A DNA stretch of 64,000 bases from Massilia varians (GTDB taxonomy: Bacteria > Pseudomonadota > Gammaproteobacteria > Burkholderiales > Burkholderiaceae_D), in NCBI RefSeq assembly GCF_027923905.1, contig NZ_AP026966.1, positions 2,605,001 through 2,669,000 of the forward strand, written 5' to 3'. The translations under genes and the position numbers were made by a program. Below the pieces are notes generated by a model, which worked only from the letters and a program-made list of their open reading frames with translations, did not search any database and had not been told where the DNA came from. Shown piece by piece: positions 7,730 to 16,630 of this stretch (the first letter of the stretch is position 1; every line of letters begins with the position of its first letter).

Positions 7730-9178
7730 ATGAACCGCAGCATCCGCAGTTTCCTTGCCTTGAGCGCGCATGTCGCTACGCTTGCCGCCGCGCTATTGAG
7801 CCCGGTGGCCTTGGCAGCCAGCCCCGGCAATGATCCCGCCGCGCTCGCGCAGATCCGCGATACGGCGATGCAGAGCGACTACGCATGGGAACGCATGGCG
7901 GACATGACCGACCTGATCGGCCCGCGCCTGTCCGGCTCGCCCGGCGCGGCGGCGGCCGTGACCCAGGTGGCGGAGGCGATGCGCAAGCTCGGCGCCCGGG
8001 TGACGCTGCAGCCGGTGAAAGTACCGCATTGGGTGCGCGGGGTGGAAACCGGCGAGATCGTCGAGTACGCCGGACGCCCCCAGGGCATCACCCAGCGCGT
8101 GGTGCTGACCGCGCTGGGCGGCTCCGGCGCGACCCCGGCCGGCGGCTTGACCGCGCCGGTGATGGTGGTGAAGAGCTTTGACGAATTGAAGGCGCGCAGC
8201 GCCGAGGTGAAGGGCAAGATCGTGCTGTTCGACGCCAGCTTCGACCAGCACCAGGCCGACCGCGGCCTGGCCGGCCAGGCCTATGGCCAGGCATCGAGCT
8301 TCCGCCGCAGCGGCCCGCCGATGGCCGCGGAGATGGGGGCAGTGGCGGCGCTGGTGCGCTCGGTCGGCGGCGCCAATTACCGCCTGCCACACACGGGCTC
8401 GACCGCGCTGCAGGACAATGCACGCATTCCGGCCGCGGCCGTGACGGCCGAAGACGCCATGCTGATGGGTCGCCTGGCCAAGCGCGGCCCGCTCAGCATG
8501 AAGCTGGTGCTGACGCCGAAGACCCTGCCGGACGCCGACAGCTACAACGTGATCGCCGACCTGCCGGGCACGGAAAAGCCGGACGAGATCGTGATCGTGT
8601 CGGGCCACCTGGACTCGTGGGACTTGTCTCCGGGCGCGCATGACGATGCGGCCGGCGTCGCCAGTGCGATGGCCGTGCTCGATACCCTGAAAAAGCTCGA
8701 CTACCGCCCGCGCCGCACGATCCGCGTGATCGCCTGGATGAACGAGGAGAACGGCAAGCGCGGCGCGCGCGCGTACGCGGCCGCCGAGCAGGCCAACACC
8801 GAAAAGCACATCGGCGCCATCGAGAGCGACAACGGCGCAGGCCGTCCGTTTGGCCTGCGCGCCAGCGTGCCGGCGACCTCGAGCAAGCTGTTCGCGCCGC
8901 TGCAGGCGGCGTTGCAACCCATCGGCGCAGGCATCTTCCGCCGCGAAGACGCCCTCCTGACCGGCGACCTGTCGTTCCTGGAACGTACCGGCGTGCCGAG
9001 CTTCGCGCCGCTGATCGACACGTCCAGCTATTTCGACTATCACCACACCCCGGCCGATACGCTGGACAAGGTCGACCCCGACCACCTGCGCCGCCACGTG
9101 GCGGTGATGGCGGCGACGAGCTGGTTCCTGGCCAATATCGAACAGCCGATCGGGCGCGCGAACGTTCCCGAGCGTTGA
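7730..9178 (+). CDS. M28 family zinc aminopeptidase with PA domain insert
   Basis: A 482-aa protein with a clear signal peptide (cleavage after ALA, about residue 29), so exported. M28 two-zinc ligands are visible in order: H293 (SGHLDSW), D305 (GAHDDAAG), catalytic E339/E340 (NEENG), D367 (ESDNGAG) and H438/H439 (YHHTPADT). A protease-associated (PA) domain appears to occupy about 130-255. Expected to cleave N-terminal residues from peptides in the periplasm or outside. A good AAGAAGGA site precedes the ATG. Its end faces the DUF1566 gene 18 nt away. Confidence 0.9.
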   Translation: MNRSIRSFLALSAHVATLAAALLSPVALAASPGNDPAALAQIRDTAMQSDYAWERMADMTDLIGPRLSGSPGAAAAVTQVAEAMRKLGARVTLQPVKVPHWVRGVETGEIVEYAGRPQGITQRVVLTALGGSGATPAGGLTAPVMVVKSFDELKARSAEVKGKIVLFDASFDQHQADRGLAGQAYGQASSFRRSGPPMAAEMGAVAALVRSVGGANYRLPHTGSTALQDNARIPAAAVTAEDAMLMGRLAKRGPLSMKLVLTPKTLPDADSYNVIADLPGTEKPDEIVIVSGHLDSWDLSPGAHDDAAGVASAMAVLDTLKKLDYRPRRTIRVIAWMNEENGKRGARAYAAAEQANTEKHIGAIESDNGAGRPFGLRASVPATSSKLFAPLQAALQPIGAGIFRREDALLTGDLSFLERTGVPSFAPLIDTSSYFDYHHTPADTLDKVDPDHLRRHVAVMAATSWFLANIEQPIGRANVPER

Positions 9179-9196
9179 TGGCAGGCGCCGTGCCCG

Positions 9197-9568
9197 TCAA
9201 GGCACGGCGATTCGCCGCACGGCCCGCGCATGGCCCCGGTAGGGACGCCCGTAGATGGTCTGGATACCGCTGGCAAAGTTTTGCCCCCAGACCAGCTGGG
9301 TGCGCGTTTCGTGCGGCTCGCTCGACCAGTACCAGTTGCGTTCGAAAGCTTCGCGCTGGTTGGCGAACAGCAAGGCCAGTTCGCGCCGCGTCGGCAGCAC
9401 GCCGCCTTGTCCACGCGCCCATTCGACGGCGCTCGGCCAGCTGACGTCGACCGCCTCGCCCGGCAACAGTATCAGGTGGTAGTCTGGTTCTTCTTCCTTG
9501 CCCAGAATCAGTCCCGCATAGGCCTCGCCCTCTTGCAGCATAGCCCGTACTTGCATGTACTCGCCCAT
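9197..9568 (-). CDS. DUF1566 (Lcl C-terminal-like) domain protein
   Basis: A 123-aa cytoplasmic-looking protein. LPTRRELALLFANQ (about 59-72), WYWSSEPHETRTQLVW and the final RAVRRI pattern match the DUF1566 fold, which is common in bacterial and phage proteins and related to C-type-lectin-like sheets. Function not known. No signal peptide. The upstream 170 nt to 9739 contain no gene. Confidence 0.75.
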   Translation of the reverse strand: MGEYMQVRAMLQEGEAYAGLILGKEEEPDYHLILLPGEAVDVSWPSAVEWARGQGGVLPTRRELALLFANQREAFERNWYWSSEPHETRTQLVWGQNFASGIQTIYGRPYRGHARAVRRIAVP

Positions 9569-9719
9569 TTAACACGTCCTCAGAGTTTGGTATCCAGTGT
9601 TTAAGACCGTCCGGACCGAGCTTTGGTTGCGTGTCGCTGTTCGATCTAGCTCATGCAAATGCTTGAGTTTCAAGGGAAATGGGGCTGGAAGGGGCGCGGC
9701 CGCCCGTGTAAGCCGCTAT

Positions 9720-9739
9720 TTTTTACCGTTCGGTAAAAA
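9720..9739. terminator. Palindrome abutting the yedK stop, possible terminator
   Basis: A perfect 9-bp inverted repeat (TTTTTACCG / CGGTAAAAA, 2-nt loop) ends at the base before the yedK stop codon on the minus strand. The stem is AT-rich and the trailing U-run lies within the stem, so it is only a plausible weak or bidirectional terminator. Confidence 0.4.
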
Positions 9740-10423
9740 TCAGTCGGCCAGGGGCAGGGCCATCTGCGGGTCTTGCGCGCCCGGGCGGTTGAGCGCGGTG
9801 CTCACCTTGTACCATTCGAAGGCGTCCACGGGCAGGGCCAGGCGGCGCGCCAGGTCGAGGGCTTCTTCGGGCGATAGCTCCGGGTTGAGCCACAGCGCCG
9901 CGTCGGCCGCATCCAGCACCACCGGGCGGCGGTCGTGGATGTCGAGCATGCCTTCGTCGGCGGCGTCGGTGACCAGCACGAAGCCGGCCTCGGCGCGGTT
10001 CTCGGCGCGGTCTTCACTCAGGCTGCCGAAATTGGCCAGCGCCAGCAGGAACAGCGGGGCGCGGTCCTTGCGGTGGATGTGCCAGGGCTGCTTCTTGCCC
10101 TTTTCGCCGGTCCACTCGTACCAGCCCTCGGCCGGCACGATCGCGCGGCCCTTCTTGAGCAGGGGTTTCCAGTAGCGGTTGGTGAGCTTGTCCATGCGCG
10201 CGTTGACCATGACCGGCAGCTTGCCCTCGGCCCAGCGCGCGCGGTAGCTCCAGAACACGTCGTCGATACGGCGCTCGCCGTCCTCCAGGTGCATCACCGG
10301 GCGGTAGCTGCCGGGCGAGACGTTCCAGGCAGGGGTGGACGCGCTGTCGTAGACCGCGTCCGTCCAGCCGAGCACGCCGGCGTAGTAGCGAGCCGTCTGG
10401 CTCTGGTCAAATCGTCCACACAT
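9740..10423 (-). CDS. yedK: SOS response-associated protein, YedK/HMCES family
   Basis: A 227-aa SRAP-domain protein. Cys2, exposed after Met removal (MCGRF), forms the thiazolidine crosslink to abasic sites in single-stranded DNA. Other family positions are the NAR motif (residues 73-75), the AEGWYEW segment (about 98-104) and the histidine in DIHDRRPVVL (about 162). It protects stalled forks from error-prone abasic-site processing. Length is normal for the family. I see no LexA-like box directly upstream, so SOS control is not shown here. Confidence 0.9.
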   Translation of the reverse strand: MCGRFDQSQTARYYAGVLGWTDAVYDSASTPAWNVSPGSYRPVMHLEDGERRIDDVFWSYRARWAEGKLPVMVNARMDKLTNRYWKPLLKKGRAIVPAEGWYEWTGEKGKKQPWHIHRKDRAPLFLLALANFGSLSEDRAENRAEAGFVLVTDAADEGMLDIHDRRPVVLDAADAALWLNPELSPEEALDLARRLALPVDAFEWYKVSTALNRPGAQDPQMALPLAD

Positions 10424-10534
10424 GCTTCCATGGTAGCGCAGGCAGGCACCGGGCGCGGCACGCTACAAGATTGGCTAAGATTTTGCCATGTGCAATGGTA
10501 TGCTCGCGGCTGGATTGATGATGAGGAGAACCGT

Positions 10535-10939
10535 ATGGCTAGTGGCTGGTGGAGCGTCCTGAAGACCGTGCCGTGGAGCGAAGTGATCAACGCGGCGCCG
10601 CAGGTGGCGACCGGTGCGCGCAGGCTGTGGGACACGGTGGCGCGCAAGTCCGGCGGCGCGGCCGGCATGGCCGCGGAGCCGATGATGGGCGACGAGCCCC
10701 AGGAAGATGTTTTCGGCACGCTCGTCATGCGCGTCGAGAAGAACGAGATGAGCCTGGCCGAGCTGCGCACCCAGATGCTGCAGGCTTCCGAGATCATCGC
10801 CAACATGGCCGACCAGAACGCCCAGCTGATCGCCAAGATGGACGCGGCGCGCGGCCGCATGCTGTGGCTGAGCGTGGCGACCGGGGTGTCGTCCATCCTG
10901 GCGCTGGTGGCGCTGGCGCTGGTCGTCGCGCGCACCTAG
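10535..10939 (+). CDS. Small membrane protein with coiled coil, unknown
   Basis: A 134-aa protein starting at ATG 10535 behind GAGGAG. Residues 65-105 are rich in heptad-like E/L/Q/M (MRVEKNEMSLAELRTQM) and probably form a coiled coil. One C-terminal transmembrane helix follows (about 110-131), giving tail-anchored topology. It is followed 7 nt later by another small membrane gene, so the two are probably co-transcribed. Family not recognised. Confidence 0.7.
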   Translation: MASGWWSVLKTVPWSEVINAAPQVATGARRLWDTVARKSGGAAGMAAEPMMGDEPQEDVFGTLVMRVEKNEMSLAELRTQMLQASEIIANMADQNAQLIAKMDAARGRMLWLSVATGVSSILALVALALVVART

Positions 10940-10946
10940 GCCGCGC

Positions 10947-11147
10947 ATGAAAATCGTCCTGATCCTGGTGAGCCTGTTCGTCTTCGTTTCCCTGCTCTTG
11001 AATGGGGCGCGGCGCAAAGGCAAGCTGAACAGCAAGGCCGACCGCGCCGTCGCCGAGCTGGCGACCTCGATGCGCATCTTCGTCTATGGCTTGCTGTTCT
11101 TCGTGGGCCTGGTGTGCCTGGCGGTGGCCTACGAGTCCATCTATTAA
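10947..11147 (+). CDS. 66-aa two-helix membrane protein, unknown
   Basis: Two hydrophobic helices (about 2-19 and 43-62) flank a basic cytoplasmic loop (NGARRKGKLNSKADR). It sits 7 nt downstream of the preceding gene, in the same transcription unit. No family recognised. Conserved small membrane proteins of this form are frequent in Oxalobacteraceae. Confidence 0.65.
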   Translation: MKIVLILVSLFVFVSLLLNGARRKGKLNSKADRAVAELATSMRIFVYGLLFFVGLVCLAVAYESIY

Positions 11148-11302
11148 TCAATTGCTGCACGTTTGTGCGACCAGACTGACAAACACGCGGGAAAAACCGG
11201 CGCTTGTGACGCCGGAGGGCGGACCAATTTGCGTTACGTTCTCTGGTGGATAGTTCCACCACTCTCCGCGTGTGTCTCCAGCTCATTGTTGACTGAGTTC
11301 TT

Positions 11303-11337
11303 TGCCGCTGCCCTATCAAGGACAGCGGCATTTTTTT
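11303..11337 (+). terminator. Strong Rho-independent terminator upstream of tRNA-Leu
   Basis: Stem TGCCGCTG / CAGCGGCA (11303-11310, 11323-11330), extended by CCT/AGG across an internal mismatch with loop ATCA, then seven Ts. It could end the 10535-11147 transcript or a short RNA encoded in the 155 nt between. Two smaller hairpins lie just upstream (CCGGCG...CGCCGG near 11200; GGTGG...CCACC near 11244). Confidence 0.85.
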
Positions 11338-11424
11338 GGATGCGCCGCGCTGGCGGCGGCTTGGCACACGGGTAGCTCAACTACTAACACTGTCGCTGCG
11401 GCACGTAGTACAATCCCCGCCGGC

Positions 11425-11509
11425 GCGGGCATGGCGAAATTGGTAGACGCATCAGACTTAAAATCTGCCGCCGTGAGGCGTGCCGGTTCGATTCCGGCTG
11501 CCCGCACCA
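11425..11509 (+). tRNA. tRNA-Leu (anticodon TAA)
   Basis: Acceptor stem GCGGGCA (11425-11431) pairs with TGCCCGC (11499-11505). Discriminator A is followed by encoded CCA (11507-11509). The anticodon loop CTTAAAA gives TAA at 11459-11461. It has a long variable arm as in class II tRNAs, and T-loop GGTTCGATTCC. A TACAAT -10-like hexamer at 11409-11414 sits 10 nt upstream, with no clear -35. Confidence 0.97.
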
Positions 11510-11516
11510 CCATCTC

Positions 11517-12083
11517 TTATTCAAGTGCGCACCAGGGCGCGACCGACGCCGCCGCCACCTGGCGCGGTTCTCCCTCCGGCGCCGGCGCCTGGCGACGCGC
11601 CGCCATCTCCCGATCCACCCGTTCATGCACACGCACGCTGTGCTGCCACCAAAGCACCCCGGCCACGATCCCGGCGGCGATCGCGGCGGGCGAGGGCGCG
11701 GACAGCAAGACCATCAGGTTGTTGACGGCGGCGCCGGTCCACAGGGAACTCGACGTCTTGATGAGCGTGCGCTTCTCGTCTTCCGGCAAGCGGTCGGCAT
11801 ACTTCACCAGCCCGATCTTGGCGCCGGTGAGCACGATCAGCCCCGCCGGCGAGGTCGGCACCAGCGGATTCATTTCCAGCGCGCCGGCCGACAGGGCGAG
11901 GCCGGTGCTCAAGCCGTCGGCCACCGCGGCCTGCATGGCCTGCTGGTCGAGCCGTTCGAGCCGCTCTTCCGGGGCCAGGGAAGACGTGCCCGTCGCGCAG
12001 CCCACGAGGGCAGGCGCGAGCAACAGGCAGGCGCTGACAAATTTGGCCAGGCGACAATACAGGGGGGCGCACGGATTTCGCAT
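11517..12083 (-). CDS. Putative lipoprotein, unknown
   Basis: A 188-aa protein starting at ATG 12083 behind AAGGAG; the frame extends further upstream but without a ribosome site. A lipoprotein signal peptide ends at a lipobox LVGC (Cys about residue 29). Two further hydrophobic stretches (about 60-100 and 120-148) suggest a membrane-associated protein. Function unknown. Its 3' end lies 7 nt from the end of tRNA-Leu on the opposite strand. The 277 nt between it and the next gene hold a divergent promoter region and no ORF of note. Confidence 0.65.
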   Translation of the reverse strand: MRNPCAPLYCRLAKFVSACLLLAPALVGCATGTSSLAPEERLERLDQQAMQAAVADGLSTGLALSAGALEMNPLVPTSPAGLIVLTGAKIGLVKYADRLPEDEKRTLIKTSSSLWTGAAVNNLMVLLSAPSPAAIAAGIVAGVLWWQHSVRVHERVDREMAARRQAPAPEGEPRQVAAASVAPWCALE

Positions 12084-12360
12084 ATCCAACTCCTTGCAAT
12101 GAGGGCTCGATCGGAACTTGCTGCTAACCGGCAATGAGCAATTAGGCAAGCTTATTGATCAGTACATACCTTTTTGATAACACCGCGCTGCGCCAGCGCA
12201 GTCCGATGGCTGAGAAATGTCATGCAAGATGGATACGAAGGGAACTTATGTCGGGGCCTGTGGAGTGATTCCGCTTACTCATCCATTGGTCGGCCCGCCG
12301 GGATGGTGTAGCATGCCGGACGGCGGTTTATCCGTTGCCGCCGCTGCAAGAGGACAAGAA

Positions 12361-13155
12361 TTGAACATCATCATCAATGACGAACTGCGTGCCTTCGTCG
12401 ACCCGCTGACCGACATCGAATACGCTGCGCTCGAACGCAGCCTGCTGGCCGAGGGTTGCCGTGACGCGCTGGTGCTGTGGCGCGACACCCTGATCGACGG
12501 CCACAACCGCTACGAGATCTGCCAGAAGCACGGCATCCCTTTCCGTACCGTCCACAACAACAACTTCGCGTCGATCGACGACGTGATGCTGTGGATGATC
12601 GACAACCACCTGGCGCGCCGCAGCGTGTCCGACTTCCAGCGCGGCGTGCTGGCGCTCAAGAAGAAGGAAATCGTCACCTCCCGCATGGCGGAAGAGATGG
12701 CGAAAGAGCCGCCCAAGCCGGAAGCCGACGACATGGATGCGCGTCCGCCTCCGCCCTGGAATACCCGCGAGGAAGTGGCCAAGGCGGCGCGCGTGTCGGC
12801 CAATACCATCAGCCAGATCGAACGCATCCAGAAAGCCGCGACGCCCGAACTGCGTGAAGCAGTGCGCACCGGCACCATCTCGATCAACGCCGCCGCCAAC
12901 GTGGCGCAGCTGCCGGAGGAGGCGCAGAAGGCCGCCGTCGCGGGCGGGCGCAAGGAATTGCAGCAGGCCGCGCGCCAGGTGCGCGAGCAGAAGATGGCGA
13001 CGCGCCCGAAGAAAGAAACGGTCCCGAGCGACCCGCTTGAGGAACTAGCGGCCGCACGCGCCGAGATCGCGTCGCTGAAGGACCGCGTGGCGACCCTGCT
13101 GACCGAGAACGAAGTGCTCAAGCAGCGCCTGATCCACGCCGGCGTATCACAATAG
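12361..13155 (+). CDS. Solitary ParB/KorB-like DNA-binding protein
   Basis: A 264-aa protein with an N-terminal ParB/Srx-like domain (DGHNRYEICQKHGI at about 46-59, in the place of the GERR motif). A KorB-like helix-turn-helix region follows (about 138-165: NTREEVAKAARVSANTISQIER), then a C-terminal coiled coil (about 225-262). The TTG at 12361 is chosen because AGAGGA lies 6-8 nt upstream and the ParB fold begins there; ATG 12313 is an in-frame alternative. No parA, parS or plasmid genes are nearby, so it is more likely a chromosomal regulator than a partition protein. Confidence 0.75.
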   Translation: MNIIINDELRAFVDPLTDIEYAALERSLLAEGCRDALVLWRDTLIDGHNRYEICQKHGIPFRTVHNNNFASIDDVMLWMIDNHLARRSVSDFQRGVLALKKKEIVTSRMAEEMAKEPPKPEADDMDARPPPPWNTREEVAKAARVSANTISQIERIQKAATPELREAVRTGTISINAAANVAQLPEEAQKAAVAGGRKELQQAARQVREQKMATRPKKETVPSDPLEELAAARAEIASLKDRVATLLTENEVLKQRLIHAGVSQ

Positions 13156-13188
13156 AACCATAACAATAAGCATAAAAGGAGACACCGC

Positions 13189-15414
13189 ATGAGCACCACC
13201 CGCATCGTTTTGCCGACCATCCTGGCCTGTGCCCTGGGGGCAGCCGTGCCCGCGCTCGCGGCGCCCGCGGCCGCCCCGGCGGCGCAGCAGGCCCCCAACG
13301 CAGCCGAACTGGCGCGCTGGAAAAAGACGGCGGCGCGGGTGACCATCATGCGCGACAAGTGGGGCATTCCGCACGTGTTCGGCAAGCTGGACGCCGATGC
13401 GGTGTTCGGCCTGCTGTACGCCCAGGCCGAGGACGACTTCAACCGGGTTGAGCTGAACTACATCAATGCGATGGGCCGCCTGGCCGAGGTCGAGGGCGAG
13501 AAGGAGATCTGGCGCGATCTGCGCATGAAGATGTACATCACCCCAAGCGAGATGCAGGCCAAGTACGCCGCCAGCCCGGCCTGGCTGAAGCAGCTCATGA
13601 TCGGCTTCGCCGATGGCCTCAACTACTACCTGCACACGCATCCGGAGGTGAAGCCCAAGTTGATCACCCGCTTCGAGCCCTGGATGGCGCTGAGCTTCAG
13701 CGAAGGCAGCATCGGCGGCGACATCGAATCGATCGACCTGAAGGACCTGGAGCGCTTCTACGGCAAGCGCAACGAGACCCGGACAGTGGCGGCGCTGGAC
13801 AAGGGTTTCGATAGCGAACCGCGCGGTTCGAACGGCTTTGCGATCGCCCCCAAACTCTCGCGCAGCGGCAATGCGTTGCTCCTGATCAACCCGCACACCT
13901 CCTTCTACTTCCGTCCGGAAGTGCACATGGTCAGCGAAGAGGGCCTGAACGCCTATGGCGCCGTGACCTGGGGCCAGTTCTTCATCTACCAGGGCTTCAA
14001 CGACAAGGCCGGCTGGATGCACACCTCGGGCGGCGGCGACGTCATCGATGAGTACCTGGAAACCGTGGTCGAGCGAGGCGGTAAATACTTCTACAAGTAT
14101 GGAAGCGAGGAGCGGCCGGTAGAGGCAAGGCAGATCGCGCTGCCCTACAAGACGGCGTCCGGCGCCATGGCCAGCCGCAGCGTCACGGCCTACTTCACCC
14201 ACCACGGTCCGATCGTGCGCGAGGAGGGCGGCAAGTGGGTGACCGTGAAGATGATGGACGAGCCGCTCAAGGCGCTGACCCAGTCGTATACGCGCACCAA
14301 GGCGCGCGACTACAACGCGTTTTACAAGTCGATGGAGCTGCGCACCAATTCCTCGAACAACACGGTGTATGCGGACGCGAACGGGAACATCGCCTACTTC
14401 CACGGCAACTTCATCCCGAAACGCGACCCGCGCTTCGACTGGACCAAGCCGGTGGACGGCAGCACCCCCGCCACCGAATGGCAGGGCCTGCACGCCATCA
14501 AGGACACCATCACCCTGTTCAACCCGGCCAGCGGCTATATCTCGAACACCAACAACTGGCCCTTCAGCGCGTCCGGCGCCAGCAGCCCGAAGCGCCAGGA
14601 CTGGCCCGACTACATGTGGTCGCTGCCAGAAAACGCGCGCGGCCGCCATGCCGAGCGCGTGCTCAAGGATGCCAAGGGCTTCACCCTCGACAGCCTGATC
14701 GCGGCCGCCTACGACAGCCACCTGACCGCCTTCGAGCCGCTGGTGCCGCAACTGTTGAAGGACTACGATGCCTTGCCGGCGAACGACCCGCGCAAGGCGC
14801 GATTAGCGGCCCAGGTGGACAGCCTGCGCGGCTGGGACCTGCGCTCCGGCGTCGACTCCAGGCCCACTTCGCTGGCCATCTACTGGGGCCAGGACATGGT
14901 GGCCCAGCACGCGCCGCGCGCCCGCGCCGAAGGCACGCCGGTGGTCGACTTCATCACGCACAAACTGAATGCGGACGAACGCCTGGCCTCGCTGCAACGC
15001 GCATCCGACAAGCTCACTGCCGACTTCGGCAGCTGGCAGACGCCCTGGGGCGAGATCAACCGCTTCCAGCGCATCAGCGGCGCCATCGACCAGCAGTACG
15101 ACGACAGCAAGCCGAGCTGGCCGGTGGGCTTCGCCTCGGCCAACTGGGGTTCGCTGGCCTCGTTCGGCATGGTGGCCAAGCAGAAGACCAAGCGCATCTA
15201 CGGCGACCGCGGCAACAGCTTCGTCGCGGTGGTGGAATTCGGCCCGCGCGTGCGCGCCAAGAGCATCCTTGCCGGCGGCAACAGCAACAATCCGGCCTCG
15301 AAGCACTTCGCCGACCAGGCCGGGATGTACAGCCGCGGCGAGTTCAAGGACGTGCTGTTCTACAAGGAAGACATCGAGAAGCACCTGGAGCGCAAGTACC
15401 ACCCAGGCGAGTAG
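13189..15414 (+). CDS. Penicillin acylase family Ntn-hydrolase (AHL-acylase-like)
   Basis: A 741-aa precursor with a signal peptide (cleavage near ALAAPA, about residue 25). The family is made as one chain and cut into alpha and beta subunits; the nucleophile is the new N-terminal Ser, here S214 in RGSNGFAIAP. Beta-subunit family features such as TNNWPFSAS and a downstream Asn/Arg-rich region are present. Expected to be a periplasmic amidohydrolase of N-acyl substrates such as aculeacin- or acyl-homoserine-lactone-type compounds; the substrate cannot be told. An AAAAGGAGA site precedes the ATG. The sugar acetyltransferase starts 16 nt downstream. Confidence 0.85.
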   Translation: MSTTRIVLPTILACALGAAVPALAAPAAAPAAQQAPNAAELARWKKTAARVTIMRDKWGIPHVFGKLDADAVFGLLYAQAEDDFNRVELNYINAMGRLAEVEGEKEIWRDLRMKMYITPSEMQAKYAASPAWLKQLMIGFADGLNYYLHTHPEVKPKLITRFEPWMALSFSEGSIGGDIESIDLKDLERFYGKRNETRTVAALDKGFDSEPRGSNGFAIAPKLSRSGNALLLINPHTSFYFRPEVHMVSEEGLNAYGAVTWGQFFIYQGFNDKAGWMHTSGGGDVIDEYLETVVERGGKYFYKYGSEERPVEARQIALPYKTASGAMASRSVTAYFTHHGPIVREEGGKWVTVKMMDEPLKALTQSYTRTKARDYNAFYKSMELRTNSSNNTVYADANGNIAYFHGNFIPKRDPRFDWTKPVDGSTPATEWQGLHAIKDTITLFNPASGYISNTNNWPFSASGASSPKRQDWPDYMWSLPENARGRHAERVLKDAKGFTLDSLIAAAYDSHLTAFEPLVPQLLKDYDALPANDPRKARLAAQVDSLRGWDLRSGVDSRPTSLAIYWGQDMVAQHAPRARAEGTPVVDFITHKLNADERLASLQRASDKLTADFGSWQTPWGEINRFQRISGAIDQQYDDSKPSWPVGFASANWGSLASFGMVAKQKTKRIYGDRGNSFVAVVEFGPRVRAKSILAGGNSNNPASKHFADQAGMYSRGEFKDVLFYKEDIEKHLERKYHPGE

Positions 15415-15430
15415 GGTGCAGGAGAAGCGC

Positions 15431-15985
15431 ATGAAGATGAGCGAACGCCACAAGATGCTGGACGGCCAGCCCTACCACGCCGGCGATCCCGAACTGGTGG
15501 CGGAGCAGGCCGTGACGAGCGCCTGGCTGGCGCGCTACAACGCCGCGCTGGGCCAGCCGGTCCCGGTCTGGCGCAGCCTGCTGGCCGAGCGCCTGGCCGC
15601 GGTGGGCGAGGGCAGCATCGTGCGCCCTCCCTTCCATTGCGACTATGGCTGGAACATCCGCATCGGCAGCCGGGTATTCATCAATTTCAACTGCATCATC
15701 CTCGACGTCGCCCAGGTCACGATCGGCGACGACACCCGCATCGGCCCGGCCGTGCAGATCTACACCGCCGAGCATCCGCTCGACCCGCATCAGCGCCGCG
15801 GCGGACTGGAATCGGGAAGGCCCGTCAGCATCGGCAGCAACGTCTGGATCGGCGGCGGCGCCATCATCCTGCCGGGCGTGACGATCGGCGACGATGCCGT
15901 GGTCGGCGCCGGCAGCGTGGTGACCCACGACGTGGCCGTGGGCGCCCGGGTGGCCGGCAATCCGGCCCGCGCGCACGAGGCGTAA
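15431..15985 (+). CDS. Sugar O-acetyltransferase (maltose/galactoside type, LbH)
   Basis: A 184-aa hexapeptide-repeat acetyltransferase. An N-terminal mac-like segment (MLDGQPYHAGDPEL) precedes a left-handed beta-helix with repeats such as IGSNVWIGGGAIILPGVTIG (about 131-150) and the catalytic His in TAEHPLDP (about 112-119). It transfers acetyl from acetyl-CoA to sugar hydroxyls. The ATG at 15431 follows CAGGAGA; a larger open frame upstream is a shadow of the acylase gene. Confidence 0.85.
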   Translation: MKMSERHKMLDGQPYHAGDPELVAEQAVTSAWLARYNAALGQPVPVWRSLLAERLAAVGEGSIVRPPFHCDYGWNIRIGSRVFINFNCIILDVAQVTIGDDTRIGPAVQIYTAEHPLDPHQRRGGLESGRPVSIGSNVWIGGGAIILPGVTIGDDAVVGAGSVVTHDVAVGARVAGNPARAHEA

Positions 15986-16024
15986 ACCAGGAAGGGAGGC
16001 TGGTGTCGGGACAGGGCCGCTTGT

Positions 16025-16030
16025 TATAAT
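16025..16030 (+). promoter_or_regulatory. Consensus -10 (TATAAT) upstream of tdk
   Basis: A perfect TATAAT lies 41 nt before the tdk GTG start in the short gap after the acetyltransferase. The -35 region (around 16002-16007) is weak (GGTGTC). Confidence 0.45.
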
Positions 16031-16071
16031 TCGGCAATTACTCGTATCGACTTCCGGATCAGGGCAGGGCC

Positions 16072-16629
16072 GTGGCAAAACTTTATTTCAGGTATTCGGC
16101 AATGAACGCCGGCAAATCGACCGCCCTGCTGCAGGTCGCGCACAACTACGAAGAGCAGGGCCAGCAGGTCAAGCTCTACACCGCGGCCATCGACAACCGC
16201 TACGGCGTCGGCCTGATCACTTCGCGCCTCGGCCCGCAGCGCCAGGTCGACCTGTTCGACGGCGACACCGATTTCCTGGCCAGCGCGCCGCCGGTCGCCT
16301 GCATCCTGGTCGACGAAGCCCAGTTCCTCAGCACGGCGCAGGTGCAGCAGTTGCACCAGGTGGCGCAAGTGCGCGGCATCCCGGTGATCTGCTACGGCCT
16401 GCGCAGCGATTTCCGCGGCGAGCCTTTCCCGGGTTCGGCCTACCTGCTGGCGCTGGCCGACGACATCGAGGAAATCAAGAACATCTGCACCTGCGGCAAG
16501 AAGGCGACCATGAACATCCGCGTCGATGCCGAAGGCCGCCGCATCCGCGAGGGCGAGCAGGTTTCAATCGGCGGCAACGAGAGCTATCGCCAGGCCTGCG
16601 GCCGCTGCTTCTACGCCGGATCGCACTGA
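16072..16629 (+). CDS. tdk: Thymidine kinase
   Basis: A 185-aa type II thymidine kinase that phosphorylates thymidine to dTMP with ATP (pyrimidine salvage). P-loop SAMNAGKST at 9-17; Walker B/catalytic segment DEAQFLS (about 82-88). The structural zinc site is formed by CTCGKKA (about 141-147) and the C-terminal CGRC. The lasso region ends with ESYRQACGRC. Start is GTG. It is followed 1 nt later by the HELAH membrane gene. Confidence 0.93.
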   Translation: MAKLYFRYSAMNAGKSTALLQVAHNYEEQGQQVKLYTAAIDNRYGVGLITSRLGPQRQVDLFDGDTDFLASAPPVACILVDEAQFLSTAQVQQLHQVAQVRGIPVICYGLRSDFRGEPFPGSAYLLALADDIEEIKNICTCGKKATMNIRVDAEGRRIREGEQVSIGGNESYRQACGRCFYAGSH

Positions 16630-16630
16630 C

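Noticed and set aside
11425..11509. tRNA-Leu as attachment site of the neighbouring region
   Set aside because: No integrase lies next to it and no 3' tRNA duplicate is seen nearby.
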